A stretch of 64,000 nt of DNA from an uncultured Brachyspira sp. (GCF_944390845.1 NZ_CALXRM010000004.1:1-64000), one strand, 5' to 3'; shown: positions 48,549 to 57,754, numbered from the stretch's first letter. The notes: generated by a model not told the origin, from the sequence alone. Made by a program: numbers and translations.

Positions 48549-48909
48549 TGTTAATAAATTGTTGATAACTGTTAAAAATCTATTAACACTTATAACAAAT
48601 TTATAAAATGTTAAAAATTTGAATTTCAATAGTAAATTTGTTAATTTTCAGGTTTTATATTTCAGTTGATATAAACAAAGTTATCAACATCATATAAAGC
48701 TGAATTTTTGAGTTTCTTCTTATATGCAAAAAGTTATCAACATATTAACACCTTAATAATAATAAAAAATTTATTTAAAAATTTAAATATATAATATTAT
48801 TATAATACTATAATCTTTCTCAGGAATTCAAAATTTGAATTCGTATACTAAAAAATGAATGAATTCAATTATTTAACCTATGTTAATAACTTGTTGACAA
48901 TGTTGATAA
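48549..48909. other. DnaA-box-like cluster, candidate replication-origin element
   Basis: TTATCAACA or its complement occurs exactly at 48560-48568 (minus), 48681-48689 (plus), 48734-48742 (plus) and 48901-48909 (minus). Variants lie at 48549-48557 and 48881-48889 (TGTTAATAA) and 48892-48900 (TGTTGACAA). This is one base from the common bacterial DnaA box TTATCCACA. The region is gene-free and extremely AT-rich. No dnaA gene is present in the window, so a function in replication is only suggested. Confidence 0.45.
48824..48842. promoter_or_regulatory. 19-base palindrome, operator-like site 1
   Basis: GAATTCAAAATTTGAATTC is perfectly symmetrical around a central base. An identical copy lies at 48957-48975. 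Both are followed by GTA. A repressor or activator dimer site is likely. Confidence 0.55.
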
Positions 48910-48956
48910 TTTTAAAAAATATACTGTATAAAATTCTATTTATAAATTTATAATAT

Positions 48957-48975
48957 GAATTCAAAATTTGAATTC
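48957..48975. promoter_or_regulatory. 19-base palindrome, operator-like site 2, next to a promoter
   Basis: The second exact copy of GAATTCAAAATTTGAATTC, ending 15 bases before the TTGACA at 48991. Its position suits control of the kinase-like/LuxR gene pair, possibly by the LuxR protein itself. Confidence 0.55.
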
Positions 48976-48990
48976 GTAATTATTCACTGA

Positions 48991-49020
48991 TTGACATTTT
49001 TAATTATTATATGTTATAAT
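48991..49020 (+). promoter_or_regulatory. Promoter of the kinase-like/LuxR pair
   Basis: TTGACA (48991-48996) and TATAAT (49015-49020) with an 18-base spacer, longer than the 16 bases seen at other promoters here, which may make it activator dependent. Confidence 0.7.
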
Positions 49021-49057
49021 ACTCTAAAATATTATGTTTATTAATGATGAGCCTATT

Positions 49058-49831
49058 ATGAAAAAAACTTTTTATATGAATGATAATTTAAGACTTTTAT
49101 TATCAAATCTAATATATGATGTGCAAAATTATAATAGCGTTATATCTAAATATATAGATTTGGAAAGATGTCCTAATAACTATTGTAATGAATCCAGAAA
49201 TACAATAGTTAGACAAACATTTCTAATATCTAGGACTATGGAAGCTCTTAATGATTTTAATGAGATAAGTTCTAATTCTTTTAAACTTAATATGAATTTA
49301 GAAAATATAAATAATATTTTTAATGAAGTTTTAGATGATACTATTGACTTATTTAAATCTAAAAGAGTTAAATTTACATTAGAAAATTCAATAGTTAATG
49401 AATGCACCATAATGATGGATAGAAATAGAATCAAAAGCAGTCTTTTGAATATATTTTCATTTATATACAATATAGTAAAGTTTAATGGTAAAGTAGATAT
49501 AAATTATGATCTTATCGAATATGATGATGATCAGTACTTTTTATTAATAAATAGGGTAGGGTTCTTAAGCAGATATAAAGAAAAGAAATTGGAATTAAAT
49601 AAAAGATGTATAGATATATCAATAACTTTTGATTCTGACGAAATACCTCAGAATATAAAAAAGAAACTTTTCAAAACTCCATTAATATCTTATGATAATA
49701 TGAATTTTAATAATTTATATTTATATACAGCATATAATATCATAAAGAAACATTATGGAAATATGTGGATAGAATCTTTAAAAAATAAAGAAAGGATTAA
49801 TATAATTTTCCCAGCTAAGAATAAGTTATGA
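49058..49831 (+). CDS. Degenerate histidine-kinase-like protein
   Basis: A 257-residue protein with helical N-terminal half (ISRTMEALNDF) and a C-terminal half patterned on a GHKL ATPase domain: an Asn in RNRIKSSLLNIFSF at the N-box position, then LFKTP and a final YNIIKKHYGNMWIES / INIIFP. The G1 and G2 glycine boxes and a phosphorylatable His are absent, so it is unlikely to phosphorylate anything. The ATG at 49058 is chosen because the upstream ATG (49034) would leave a leader of only some seven bases. It overlaps the LuxR gene by four bases. Confidence 0.6.
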   Translation: MKKTFYMNDNLRLLLSNLIYDVQNYNSVISKYIDLERCPNNYCNESRNTIVRQTFLISRTMEALNDFNEISSNSFKLNMNLENINNIFNEVLDDTIDLFKSKRVKFTLENSIVNECTIMMDRNRIKSSLLNIFSFIYNIVKFNGKVDINYDLIEYDDDQYFLLINRVGFLSRYKEKKLELNKRCIDISITFDSDEIPQNIKKKLFKTPLISYDNMNFNNLYLYTAYNIIKKHYGNMWIESLKNKERINIIFPAKNKL

Positions 49832-50799
49832 ATTTTGTTTTAGGTTATAGTCTTTTAATTGCCTACTTATTGGCATTTATGATAGGTTTTTCTTCCATAC
49901 TTTTTTCTATTATTTATTATATAATAGAAAGAGTATCTTGGCTTAAATATTATATAGTATTTTTGTTTACATTTGCTTTCTTGATTTTAATAAGGGCAGT
50001 AAAGGTTCTTACTTTTTTGACAATTCCTTCCTTTATGTCAAATAATATATTTAATACTTTGTACTTCTTTACTTTTTCTATAGCTATGTCATTAATGCTT
50101 TATTTTATACCAGCTTTTTTATATAGATTTTTGAATATGAAATGGACATTTAAAGAGAATATAATATATATTATATTATCAGTAAGCCATTTTATTATTA
50201 GTATATTAGGTATAGTTACAGTATTTGATATATATATAATTAGTAATATTATATTCTATCTTTCAATAATAGTTTTATTTATAATAGGAGTTGTTAATTA
50301 TAAAAAGTTAGAAGATAAAACCATGAAATTCATAGTAAAAATATTGGGGCTTATAACTATAATAATATATCCGATTTTAATATATCAGTTTATTTCATAT
50401 AGAAAAGAGTCATATAATATAGGTTCTATGGATATAACATTTGTATTGTTTTATATATGGTGGAATCTTGTTATGCTTGGATATTTTTCTTGGTATTTTA
50501 TTAGTATAGTAAAAAACAAGAATAAAATTGTGAATTCAGATATACAATTAACTAACAGCAGTGTTGAAAATGAAGCATCTAATAATATGAAAGATATGAA
50601 TTCAAAAACTGAAGAGACTATAAACTTAACACGCAGAGAGAAAGAGATATTATCCTATTTATTAGATGGTAAAACTAATAAGGAAGTTTCTTTAATATTA
50701 GATATATCATTAAATACAGTTAATAATCATGTTGCCAATATATATGAAAAGTCAGGTGTAAAGAATAGGGTAGAGCTAGTTAATAAGTTTTCGAAATAG
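49828..50799 (+). CDS. Membrane-bound LuxR-family transcriptional regulator
   Basis: A 323-residue protein with about seven membrane helices (residues 1-235), a polar linker, and a C-terminal LuxR/GerE helix-turn-helix (LTRREKEILSYLLDGKTNKE, about 262-281, then NTVNNHVANIYEKSGVKNR). A sensor fused to its own DNA-binding domain implies one-component signalling from the membrane. The ATGA overlap with the kinase-like gene suggests the two proteins work together. The ligand is unknown. Confidence 0.85.
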   Translation: MNFVLGYSLLIAYLLAFMIGFSSILFSIIYYIIERVSWLKYYIVFLFTFAFLILIRAVKVLTFLTIPSFMSNNIFNTLYFFTFSIAMSLMLYFIPAFLYRFLNMKWTFKENIIYIILSVSHFIISILGIVTVFDIYIISNIIFYLSIIVLFIIGVVNYKKLEDKTMKFIVKILGLITIIIYPILIYQFISYRKESYNIGSMDITFVLFYIWWNLVMLGYFSWYFISIVKNKNKIVNSDIQLTNSSVENEASNNMKDMNSKTEETINLTRREKEILSYLLDGKTNKEVSLILDISLNTVNNHVANIYEKSGVKNRVELVNKFSK

Positions 50800-50839
50800 T
50801 GACAATATTTATTTGCTTATGATAACTTGAGGTACAAAA

Positions 50840-50867
50840 AAATAGTAAGCTTAATAACTTACTATTT
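50840..50867 (-). terminator. Terminator of the rsmI-flgM operon
   Basis: AAATAGTAAG (50840-50849) pairs perfectly with CTTACTATTT (50858-50867). An A run just left of it becomes the T run on the minus strand. It may also stop plus-strand transcripts from the LuxR gene. Confidence 0.8.
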
Positions 50868-50907
50868 GAAAAAAGTAGAAATGCCTACAAATCTATTATA
50901 AAGGATA

Positions 50908-51201
50908 TTAATCTAAAGGCATAGAATCTAAAATAGAATTAGCAAGAGAGTTTAGAACTTCCTCTCTTAAGGCTCCATCTTGCATATACAACTCTAGTCT
51001 TTTTTTAGCTTCTGCAACTTTTTCTTCTCTAACATCAGGAGCTTCCTTGATGATGTTAACTAATTTTTCATTTTGCAAAGCTAATCTTGATTCATTAGAA
51101 ATTTCTATTCTATCTGAACCCATTTTAGAAACTTTTTCATTATATCTGATATTAGATTTTTGTTGTATATTTGATGTGCCGCCTATTTTATCAATTGTCA
51201 T
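50908..51201 (-). CDS. flgM: FlgM-like anti-sigma-28 factor
   Basis: A 97-residue protein with an unstructured, Ser/Asn-rich N-terminus and a C-terminal half matching FlgM (RIEISNESR, then PDVREEKVAEAKKRLE and ANSILDSM). FlgM holds the flagellar sigma factor FliA inactive until hook assembly lets it leave the cell. It lies 11 bases after rsmI on the same strand. No flagellar genes are adjacent. Confidence 0.75.
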   Translation of the reverse strand: MTIDKIGGTSNIQQKSNIRYNEKVSKMGSDRIEISNESRLALQNEKLVNIIKEAPDVREEKVAEAKKRLELYMQDGALREEVLNSLANSILDSMPLD

Positions 51202-51212
51202 AATCTGACTCC

Positions 51213-52016
51213 TTACATAAGATTATTTTCGGCATTAGGTTCGCATACTTTAGATGTTCTATTATCAATAATGATGCAAAATTCACCTTTAGTAAGTATA
51301 CTACCATCTGTAAAAAAATCAAGAATATTTTTAGCATTAGCCCTTATAATTTGTTCAAATTGTTTGGTCAGCTCTCTTCCGATAACAATATCCGTTTTTT
51401 CGCCGAATATGTTAACAATATCTTCTAGGCATTCTTTTACCCTATAAACTGATTCATATATAACTATAATACTTTTTTGATTGTTGTATAAATCTGTTAA
51501 TTGATTTTTTCTTTTTCCAGATTTATTTGATAAGAATCCTACAAACAAAGTATTTCCTGAAAGTCCTGAAACAGAGAGTAGGGAAGTAAATGCTGATATA
51601 CCTCCAACAGGAACTATCCTTATATTTTTCTCTATAGCTATTTTTATAATGCTTACTCCAGGATCGCTTATACAAGGAGTTCCGGCATCACTTATAATAG
51701 CGGCAGATTTTCCATTCAATATTTCATTAATATATTCATTGATCCTATATTCAGAAGAATGGCTATGATAAGAGAATAGAGTCTTTTTTATTTTGTAGAA
51801 ATTAAGAAGTCTGATTGCAACTCTTGTATCTTCTGCTAATATAAAATCAACATTTCTAAGTATTTTTAAAGCTCTTATAGTTATATCTTCTATATTACCT
51901 ATAGGTGTGGCAACAACATAAATGACACCGTTTTCTACAGCATTTTTATTATTATCAGTGTTTATAATTTCTTCTATAAACTCTTCATCATTTTTTATAA
52001 TATCATTATTACTCAT
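51213..52016 (-). CDS. rsmI: 16S rRNA 2'-O-ribose methyltransferase (C1402)
   Basis: A 267-residue SAM-dependent enzyme of the tetrapyrrole-methylase fold. VVATPIGNIEDITIRAL, LAEDTRVA and the long conserved segment SDAGTPCISDPG are diagnostic of RsmI. It methylates the ribose of C1402 in 16S rRNA with RsmH, tuning the decoding centre. A 25-residue Asn/Glu-rich extension precedes the conserved start. Its upstream DNA holds the parS-like cluster. Confidence 0.95.
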   Translation of the reverse strand: MSNNDIIKNDEEFIEEIINTDNNKNAVENGVIYVVATPIGNIEDITIRALKILRNVDFILAEDTRVAIRLLNFYKIKKTLFSYHSHSSEYRINEYINEILNGKSAAIISDAGTPCISDPGVSIIKIAIEKNIRIVPVGGISAFTSLLSVSGLSGNTLFVGFLSNKSGKRKNQLTDLYNNQKSIIVIYESVYRVKECLEDIVNIFGEKTDIVIGRELTKQFEQIIRANAKNILDFFTDGSILTKGEFCIIIDNRTSKVCEPNAENNLM

Positions 52017-52120
52017 AGTTTTTTTGTTATTATTGTTTTTAATAATAGTACTCCAAGTTTTATTTATTTTTATTATATATTAAAGTTTGTATTAATACAA
52101 TAATATTGGATAAAATAAAA

Positions 52121-52138
52121 ATGTTTCACATGAAACAT
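52121..52138. promoter_or_regulatory. parS-like site 1
   Basis: TGTTTCACATGAAACA (52122-52137) differs from the ParB-binding consensus TGTTTCACGTGAAACA by one central base and is flanked by A and T runs. Confidence 0.6.
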
Positions 52139-52433
52139 TTTTTATATTTTATTTATGCTTTTTATATTTATATAATTGTGAGTCAGTAGGGTAGGAATAG
52201 ATTTATTTAATTAAGTTTAATGGAAATATTAAATAGTTGTATTAAAATATTTATTCTGTTTTATGATATTAGTATAAATTAAATGTATTTATTATAGTTA
52301 TAAATTAATAATAAATATATTGAATATATAAATTGTAGTTAGTACATTTTACGGCAGGAAAAAGAACTAATAAATTAAAAACCTTCTATTATAAATATAT
52401 TCTTTCTATATAACTTATTTTTTATTACTAAAT

Positions 52434-52449
52434 AGTTTCACGTGAAACA
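52434..52449. promoter_or_regulatory. parS-like site 2
   Basis: AGTTTCACGTGAAACA matches the consensus at 15 of 16 positions; GTTTCACGTGAAAC is a perfect palindrome. It lies at the end of the first tandem unit. Confidence 0.7.
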
Positions 52450-52758
52450 ATTAATATATTCTTTAGACTTATAAAAATAGTCTATAATATATACATTCTT
52501 TTAATATACTGTTATTTATAATTAAATGTTTATTATAAAATAGTAAATTATATTTTGTATATAGTTATGGCTGAATGGAATTAAAAAATTATAAATATAC
52601 TTATTTCTGATATTAAAGTTTTTATATAAAATAATAAATATATACAATATAATATAAATTGTAGTCAGTACATTTGTGAGGTGGAAAAAGAACTAATAAA
52701 TAAAAACCTTCTATTATAAATATATTCTTTCTATATAACTTATCTTTTATACTAAATT

Positions 52759-52774
52759 TGTTTCACGTGAAAAC
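52759..52774. promoter_or_regulatory. parS-like site 3
   Basis: TGTTTCACGTGAAAAC matches the consensus at 14 of 16 positions; the mismatches are the last two bases. End of the second tandem unit. Confidence 0.6.
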
Positions 52775-53087
52775 TTTAATATATAATCAATTTATATATA
52801 ATTAAGTTTCAGAAAAACATTAATGTATTGATTATGATATATTTCTGTTATTAGCTTTAATATTATAAATTAAATATATTCTTTAGACTTATAAAAATAG
52901 TCTATAATATATACACTCTTTTAATATACTATTATTTATAATTAAAAGTTTATTATAAAATAGTAAATATATCTAATATAATATAAATTATAATTAGTAC
53001 ATTTGTGAGGTGGAAAAAGAACTAATAAATAAAAATCTTCTATTATAAATATATTATTTTCTATATAATTTATTTTGATACTAAATT

Positions 53088-53103
53088 TGTTTCACATGAA
53101 ACA
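53088..53103. promoter_or_regulatory. parS-like site 4
   Basis: TGTTTCACATGAAACA, the same one-mismatch variant as site 1, ends the third tandem unit. Confidence 0.65.
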
Positions 53104-53351
53104 TTTTATATAAACTAAATATATTATTATCACAATATATTTAATACCTATTAAAAATAATACTGTAATTTATTTATAGCAATATATTAATTTCAATAAT
53201 AGATTTTACACTATAAATACCTATAGTGTAGGCAAAATGTATAATATAAATTTATATTTTTGTATTTTATTTTATTCATTTTTATTTGTTATAAATTTAT
53301 AAAAAATTTACTATTGTAAAATATATTAATTGTTATAAAATTATATGGTAT

Positions 53352-54272
53352 ATGAAAGAAAAAATTGAAAACTTAAAACAAAAATTAATTAAAAGAAAAG
53401 ATATAATATTTTCTGTTATAGTATCCTTTATACTGCATATATTTATTTTCAGCTTTATAAATACATCTATAATGCAAGATGTTTTTGCTTATGAGAAAGC
53501 TAAGCAGGAAGCCGAAGAAAAATTGAAAAAAGATGATTATATGTTTTTGGTTGAAACTCCTGATGTAGAGGAGGAAGAAAGCAAAGAAGAAACTCCTTTT
53601 GCTTCAGATAAAACTTTAAGGTCTAAAGGCCAAACAGAAGTTAAGCCTTCAAAAGTTTTTTCAGATACTTCAGTTTTTTCTTTCTTAGGTGATGGTGCAA
53701 ATAGTCCTATAGTTGAAAGAAGACCAAATCAAAACCTTAACCCTAATAATAATACTACTCAAAATCAGCCTAAAAAAGAATTGGGAAAAGAATTATCAAG
53801 GGATAAAGTAGAAACATATAAACCAAAAAATCCTGGTATTAAAGGCAATACAAAAATTCCAGCTTCATTTGAAGAAGGTGCAGACAGAGCAGTTGTATTT
53901 TCCAGTGAAACAGGAAGTATGCAGTTAGGAACAAAGGCTCAGGAATATTTTTGGTATTTTTATTCTTTAGTTGGTTCTGTGAGAGATTCTTGGTATTTAA
54001 CTATACCTAATCAGGCACATTATCTTGGACTTATAAGAACAGATGAAGTTGAGGTTTTACTTTCCATAGATGAAGAAGGAAATATAGAGTTTGAGAAATT
54101 TTTAAAGACATCTGAAAATGGTCAAACAAGCTTAGATAATTCATGTTCAAAAGCTATTGAATATGCTAAGAAATTAAAACCGCCTCCACAAGGTTTATGG
54201 AATGAATATGCAGAAAATGGTAAGATATATATACCATTCAAATTTATATATCAGAACTTTAGCAGAGATTAA
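53352..54272 (+). CDS. TonB-like energy-transducer protein
   Basis: A 306-residue protein with a single N-terminal membrane anchor (about 20-42), an acidic then Asn/Pro/Lys-rich periplasmic linker (residues 60-190), and a C-terminal TonB-like fold (EVLLSIDEEGNIEFEKFLK, then AIEYAKKLKPPP). It would couple inner-membrane energy to outer-membrane receptors or act in envelope transport. No ExbB/ExbD genes are adjacent. The ATG follows no clear ribosome site. Confidence 0.75.
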   Translation: MKEKIENLKQKLIKRKDIIFSVIVSFILHIFIFSFINTSIMQDVFAYEKAKQEAEEKLKKDDYMFLVETPDVEEEESKEETPFASDKTLRSKGQTEVKPSKVFSDTSVFSFLGDGANSPIVERRPNQNLNPNNNTTQNQPKKELGKELSRDKVETYKPKNPGIKGNTKIPASFEEGADRAVVFSSETGSMQLGTKAQEYFWYFYSLVGSVRDSWYLTIPNQAHYLGLIRTDEVEVLLSIDEEGNIEFEKFLKTSENGQTSLDNSCSKAIEYAKKLKPPPQGLWNEYAENGKIYIPFKFIYQNFSRD

Positions 54273-54329
54273 TTAAATATTTTTTATATTTATTTTTTAA
54301 TAGTATTATTTTTTTATTTAGGAGTCATT

Positions 54330-54788
54330 ATGAGTTTTATCGAAAAAAACTGTATTTTTTTGGAGAATGAATGTTCTTCAAAAGAAGAATTATTTAATTT
54401 TATTTCTAATAAGTCAATAGAGCTAAATATATCTAATGATATTGAAGAAGTTAAAAATGGACTTTATGACAGAGAAAAAGCAGGAAATACTGTAATAGCT
54501 GATCTGGTAGCTATACCTCATGCAAGAATTGAATCTATCAAAGATTTAAAGGTTATGCTTATATCTTTAAAAAAACCTATAAACTATAATACTGATGAAA
54601 GTGTAGATTTAGCTTATTCAATACTTTCACCTTTAAATGCAAATGATGAATTTATCGATGTATTGACATTAATAGCTGTTGTTGTTCAAGATGAAAAATT
54701 ACAAAATATAATAAGAAATTCAAAAATAGGCGATGAAGATAAAATAGCTTCTATGATTGATGAAATATTAAAAATATATAATATTTAA
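54330..54788 (+). CDS. PTS EIIA-type protein (PtsN-like)
   Basis: A 152-residue member of the fructose/mannitol/nitrogen-PTS EIIA family. The phosphoryl-accepting His64 lies in VAIPHARIE. No EIIB or EIIC genes are adjacent, so a regulatory (PtsN-like) role is more likely than sugar uptake. Ribosome site AGGAG precedes the ATG; 57 bases follow the TonB-like gene. Confidence 0.85.
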   Translation: MSFIEKNCIFLENECSSKEELFNFISNKSIELNISNDIEEVKNGLYDREKAGNTVIADLVAIPHARIESIKDLKVMLISLKKPINYNTDESVDLAYSILSPLNANDEFIDVLTLIAVVVQDEKLQNIIRNSKIGDEDKIASMIDEILKIYNI

Positions 54789-55206
54789 TTTAATAATAAT
54801 ATATTGATAATATTTATTAAAATAAATGTTATCAAGTTAATAATTGTTTATATTTTAATTTTCATTGTATAGATAATAAAAAATATATAATACATTTTCT
54901 ATATATTTTTTATTATCTTAATATTCTTAATAAATATATTATAAATTTGTTTCACAGTTAAAATAATATTGATAATACTGCTTATATATTCAAATTAAAC
55001 TTTCAGGTAATAAGTACAATTTATAATCTGTATATAAATTTTTTTAAGTATTTATATTTTTTATACTTTATAATTTTTGTTATCATAGTATCGATAAAAA
55101 TATATAGTGAAAATAAATATATTATAATCATAAAATATTTAGTAAATGTATTATAATTTTATATATTAAAATTATTAAAAAATGTGTATATTTAATGATA
55201 ATAATG
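54789..55206. other. AT-rich intergenic region
   Basis: About 420 bases without a credible gene. A half parS-like string TGTTTCAC (54948-54955) lacks its second half. No terminator is obvious after the EIIA gene. Confidence 0.4.
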
Positions 55207-55234
55207 TTGACAGCTTATTTATAAATGTTATAAT
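55207..55234 (+). promoter_or_regulatory. Promoter of the first alcohol dehydrogenase
   Basis: Consensus TTGACA (55207-55212) and TATAAT (55229-55234), 16-base spacer, about 30-base leader with TAGGAG before the ATG. Confidence 0.85.
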
Positions 55235-55269
55235 ATAGAACAATATAACTATATTTTAGGAGATTAATT

Positions 55270-56439
55270 ATGTCAAGATTTACAATTCCTAGAGATTTAT
55301 ACTATGGCGATAACGCTATGGAAGAGTTAAAAAATTTAAAAGGTCATAAAAAAGCTATAATTGTTACAGGCGGTTCATCTATGAAAAGAGGTGGCTTCCT
55401 TGATAAATGCGAAAAGATATTAAAAGATACTGGTTTAGAAGTTAAAATATTTGACGGTGTTGAACCAGATCCTTCTATAGAAACAGTTTATAAAGGTGCT
55501 GAAGATATGAGAGAATTCCAACCTGATGTTATAGTTGCATTAGGCGGCGGTTCTGCACTTGACGCTGCTAAAGCTATGTGGGTTTTCTATGAATATCCTG
55601 AGAAAAAATTTGATGATATCAAAACTCCTTTCACTATGCCTAAACTTAGACAAAAAGCTATATTTGCAGCTATACCTTCTACAAGCGGTACAGCTTCAGA
55701 AGTTACTGCTTTCTCAGTTATAACTGATTATTCTACTAACATCAAATACCCATTAGCAGACTTTGAAATTACTCCAGACATTGCTATCTTAGATTATTCT
55801 ATTCCTATGACAATGCCTGAAACAGTTTCTGCTGATACTGGTATGGATGCACTTACTCACTCTATAGAAGCTTATGTTGCTGGACTTAGAACTGATATTA
55901 CAGATGCTTTAGCTATGAAAGCAATTGACATGATTGTTCATAACATAGAAAAAGCAGTTAAAGGCGATAAAGAAGGAAGAGCAAAACTTCATGTTGCTCA
56001 ATGTTTAGCTGGTATGGCATTCTCTAATGCTTTACTTGGTATAGTACACAGTTTAGCTCACAAAACAGGTGCTGAATTCCACATCACTCATGGCAGATGT
56101 AATGCTATACTTCTTCCTTTCGTTATTCAATACAACTCAAAAGTTTGTGCTGACAGATTTGCTGATATAGCTAGAATGCTTAAACTTTCTGGAAATACTG
56201 ATGCAGAACTTACAGCTGCTTTAGTAAACAAAGTTAAAGAATTGAATACTAAATTAGGCATCAAACAAACTTATAAAGACAATGGCGTAACTGAAGATCA
56301 CTTCAAACAAAAGTGCGATGATATAGCTAAAAACGCAGTTGCTGACCCTTGTACTGGTTCTAACCCAAGAGAAACAGATGTTGCTAATATGAAAAAAGTA
56401 TTAGAAGCAGCTTATTACGGAAACGATGTTAACTTTTAA
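55270..56439 (+). CDS. Iron-containing alcohol dehydrogenase 1
   Basis: A 389-residue NAD(P)H-dependent enzyme of the group III (Fe-ADH) family, similar to 1,3-propanediol and butanol dehydrogenases. GGGSALDAAKAMW (near 96-108) binds the nucleotide; the metal ligands lie in the DTGMDALTHSIEAY and GIVHSLAHKTGAEFHITHGRCNA segments. Codon use suggests high expression. It probably makes ethanol or a related alcohol in fermentation, regenerating NAD. Strong terminator downstream. Confidence 0.92.
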   Translation: MSRFTIPRDLYYGDNAMEELKNLKGHKKAIIVTGGSSMKRGGFLDKCEKILKDTGLEVKIFDGVEPDPSIETVYKGAEDMREFQPDVIVALGGGSALDAAKAMWVFYEYPEKKFDDIKTPFTMPKLRQKAIFAAIPSTSGTASEVTAFSVITDYSTNIKYPLADFEITPDIAILDYSIPMTMPETVSADTGMDALTHSIEAYVAGLRTDITDALAMKAIDMIVHNIEKAVKGDKEGRAKLHVAQCLAGMAFSNALLGIVHSLAHKTGAEFHITHGRCNAILLPFVIQYNSKVCADRFADIARMLKLSGNTDAELTAALVNKVKELNTKLGIKQTYKDNGVTEDHFKQKCDDIAKNAVADPCTGSNPRETDVANMKKVLEAAYYGNDVNF

Positions 56440-56464
56440 TTAATATATTCTAATCATAGTTTTT

Positions 56465-56499
56465 CCCCAAGTATTAATAAATAATACTTGGGGTTTTTT
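56465..56499 (+). terminator. Terminator of the first alcohol dehydrogenase
   Basis: CCCCAAGTATTA (56465-56476) pairs perfectly with TAATACTTGGGG (56482-56493), loop of five bases, then TTTTTT. Confidence 0.95.
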
Positions 56500-56773
56500 A
56501 TATTATACATTTTCTATTCATATCAATACATATTTTAATGATATTAAAATTATCTTCTTACATCTCAAACATATTATTACACATTATTATATTTATATAT
56601 AAATAAAAATAAGTATTAATATTTATATATAAATAAACTTACAAAAATATTAAAATATTAATATTTTAATTGATTTTTTTTATTAATTATATATAATTTA
56701 GATATATTAAAAATTCTATATTAAATTTTTAATAGAATTTTTAATAAATTTTAAAATATTTAATAGAATTTTT

Positions 56774-57754
56774 ATGAGATATATTTTATTATTATTGTTG
56801 TTTAGCAGTTTATTATTTTCTAAAGAACCAGAATGGATATTTAATCCTTATGATGTATATAATAAAAAAATATATGAAGTTGGTGTTGGCAATGGCAAAA
56901 CAGAAAAAGAAGCTGAAAATAGTGCATATAGTGCATTGGCAAATATTTTTGGCATGAAAATATCCGTTGATACCAGAGCTAATGAAAAATATATAGAAAC
57001 ATCTTCTGGTGTTGAAGAAACTAGAATATTAGATAATAATACAAGAATTGAGGCAGAGCATAATTTAATTAATGTAAAAATAGATGAAAAATATTATGAT
57101 GAAAAAAGAGATATATATTATGCTATTGCTGTTTTGAATAAAAAAGAAACTTCTGTACTTTTAGAGAAAAAAATAAAAGAAAATTTAAATATCATTAAAT
57201 CATATATAAATAAATCTGATATTGAAAAAGATTTATTAAATAAGTATTCTGCTATGTATATAGCATATATATTTTCTGAAAAAAATAATAATTTCTTATC
57301 CCAATTATCAATAATAGATAATTCAAAAAATATTACCATAGATGATGAATTCAAAATGGATAATATAAAAATTAAATTAGAAGATATAAAACGAAAAATA
57401 ACATTTTCTATTGAATCTGTAGATATAACACCAAATATAGAATCTGCTATAGAACATTCCATAAGCGAATTAGGATTTAAAATAAGTTCTAATCCTTCAT
57501 ATATTATAAGGGATAAATTTACATTTGATGGAAATGATACAGGCTATGGCATGTATATTTTGAATTATACGCTTATTTTAGAATTGCTTGATTATAATGG
57601 TGATAGAATAGCATCTTTTAAATTTAGAGGAAAAGACGGAGGTACTTCAGAAAAAGATGCCAAGCGTGTTGTTATGAATAAAATAGTAAGAGAAATAAAT
57701 GCAAATCTATCAAATCAAATTTCTGATTTTTTAGATGAAAAATTAAAAAATTAA
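56774..57754 (+). CDS. Secreted LPP20-like protein
   Basis: A 326-residue protein with a signal peptide (LLLLLFSSLLFS) and no lipobox Cys. Its N-terminal 110 residues fit the LPP20 domain: EWIFNPY, then YEVGVGNGKTEKEAENSAYSALANIF, a domain found in Helicobacter Lpp20 and in many spirochaete envelope proteins. The C-terminal half has a further beta-rich domain (YTLILELLDYNGDR). The next gene, 14 bases on, is also LPP20-like, followed by CsgG-like genes. Role unknown, probably envelope assembly. Confidence 0.7.
   Translation: MRYILLLLLFSSLLFSKEPEWIFNPYDVYNKKIYEVGVGNGKTEKEAENSAYSALANIFGMKISVDTRANEKYIETSSGVEETRILDNNTRIEAEHNLINVKIDEKYYDEKRDIYYAIAVLNKKETSVLLEKKIKENLNIIKSYINKSDIEKDLLNKYSAMYIAYIFSEKNNNFLSQLSIIDNSKNITIDDEFKMDNIKIKLEDIKRKITFSIESVDITPNIESAIEHSISELGFKISSNPSYIIRDKFTFDGNDTGYGMYILNYTLILELLDYNGDRIASFKFRGKDGGTSEKDAKRVVMNKIVREINANLSNQISDFLDEKLKN

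Larger units (their letters stand above)
52330..53105 (+). repeat. Tandem repeat, three copies of about 325 bp, each ending in a parS-like site
   Basis: The block AGAACTAATAAA...CTTCTATTATAAATATATT...ACTAAA followed by the palindrome occurs three times, with period 325 then 329 bases (reference points 52382, 52707 and 53036). The interval also holds a repeated TAGACT/AGTCTA stem flanked by TATAATATATACA (near 52468 and 52888). No ORF of note. This makes up most of the 1.3-kb gap between rsmI and the TonB-like gene. Confidence 0.85.

Noticed and set aside
54948..54963. Fifth parS-like site
   Set aside because: Only the left half TGTTTCAC is present; the right half does not match.
55100..55269. 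Rex operator before the first alcohol dehydrogenase
   Set aside because: No TTGTGAA-type palindrome with proper spacing is present near the promoter; control by Rex remains only a possibility.
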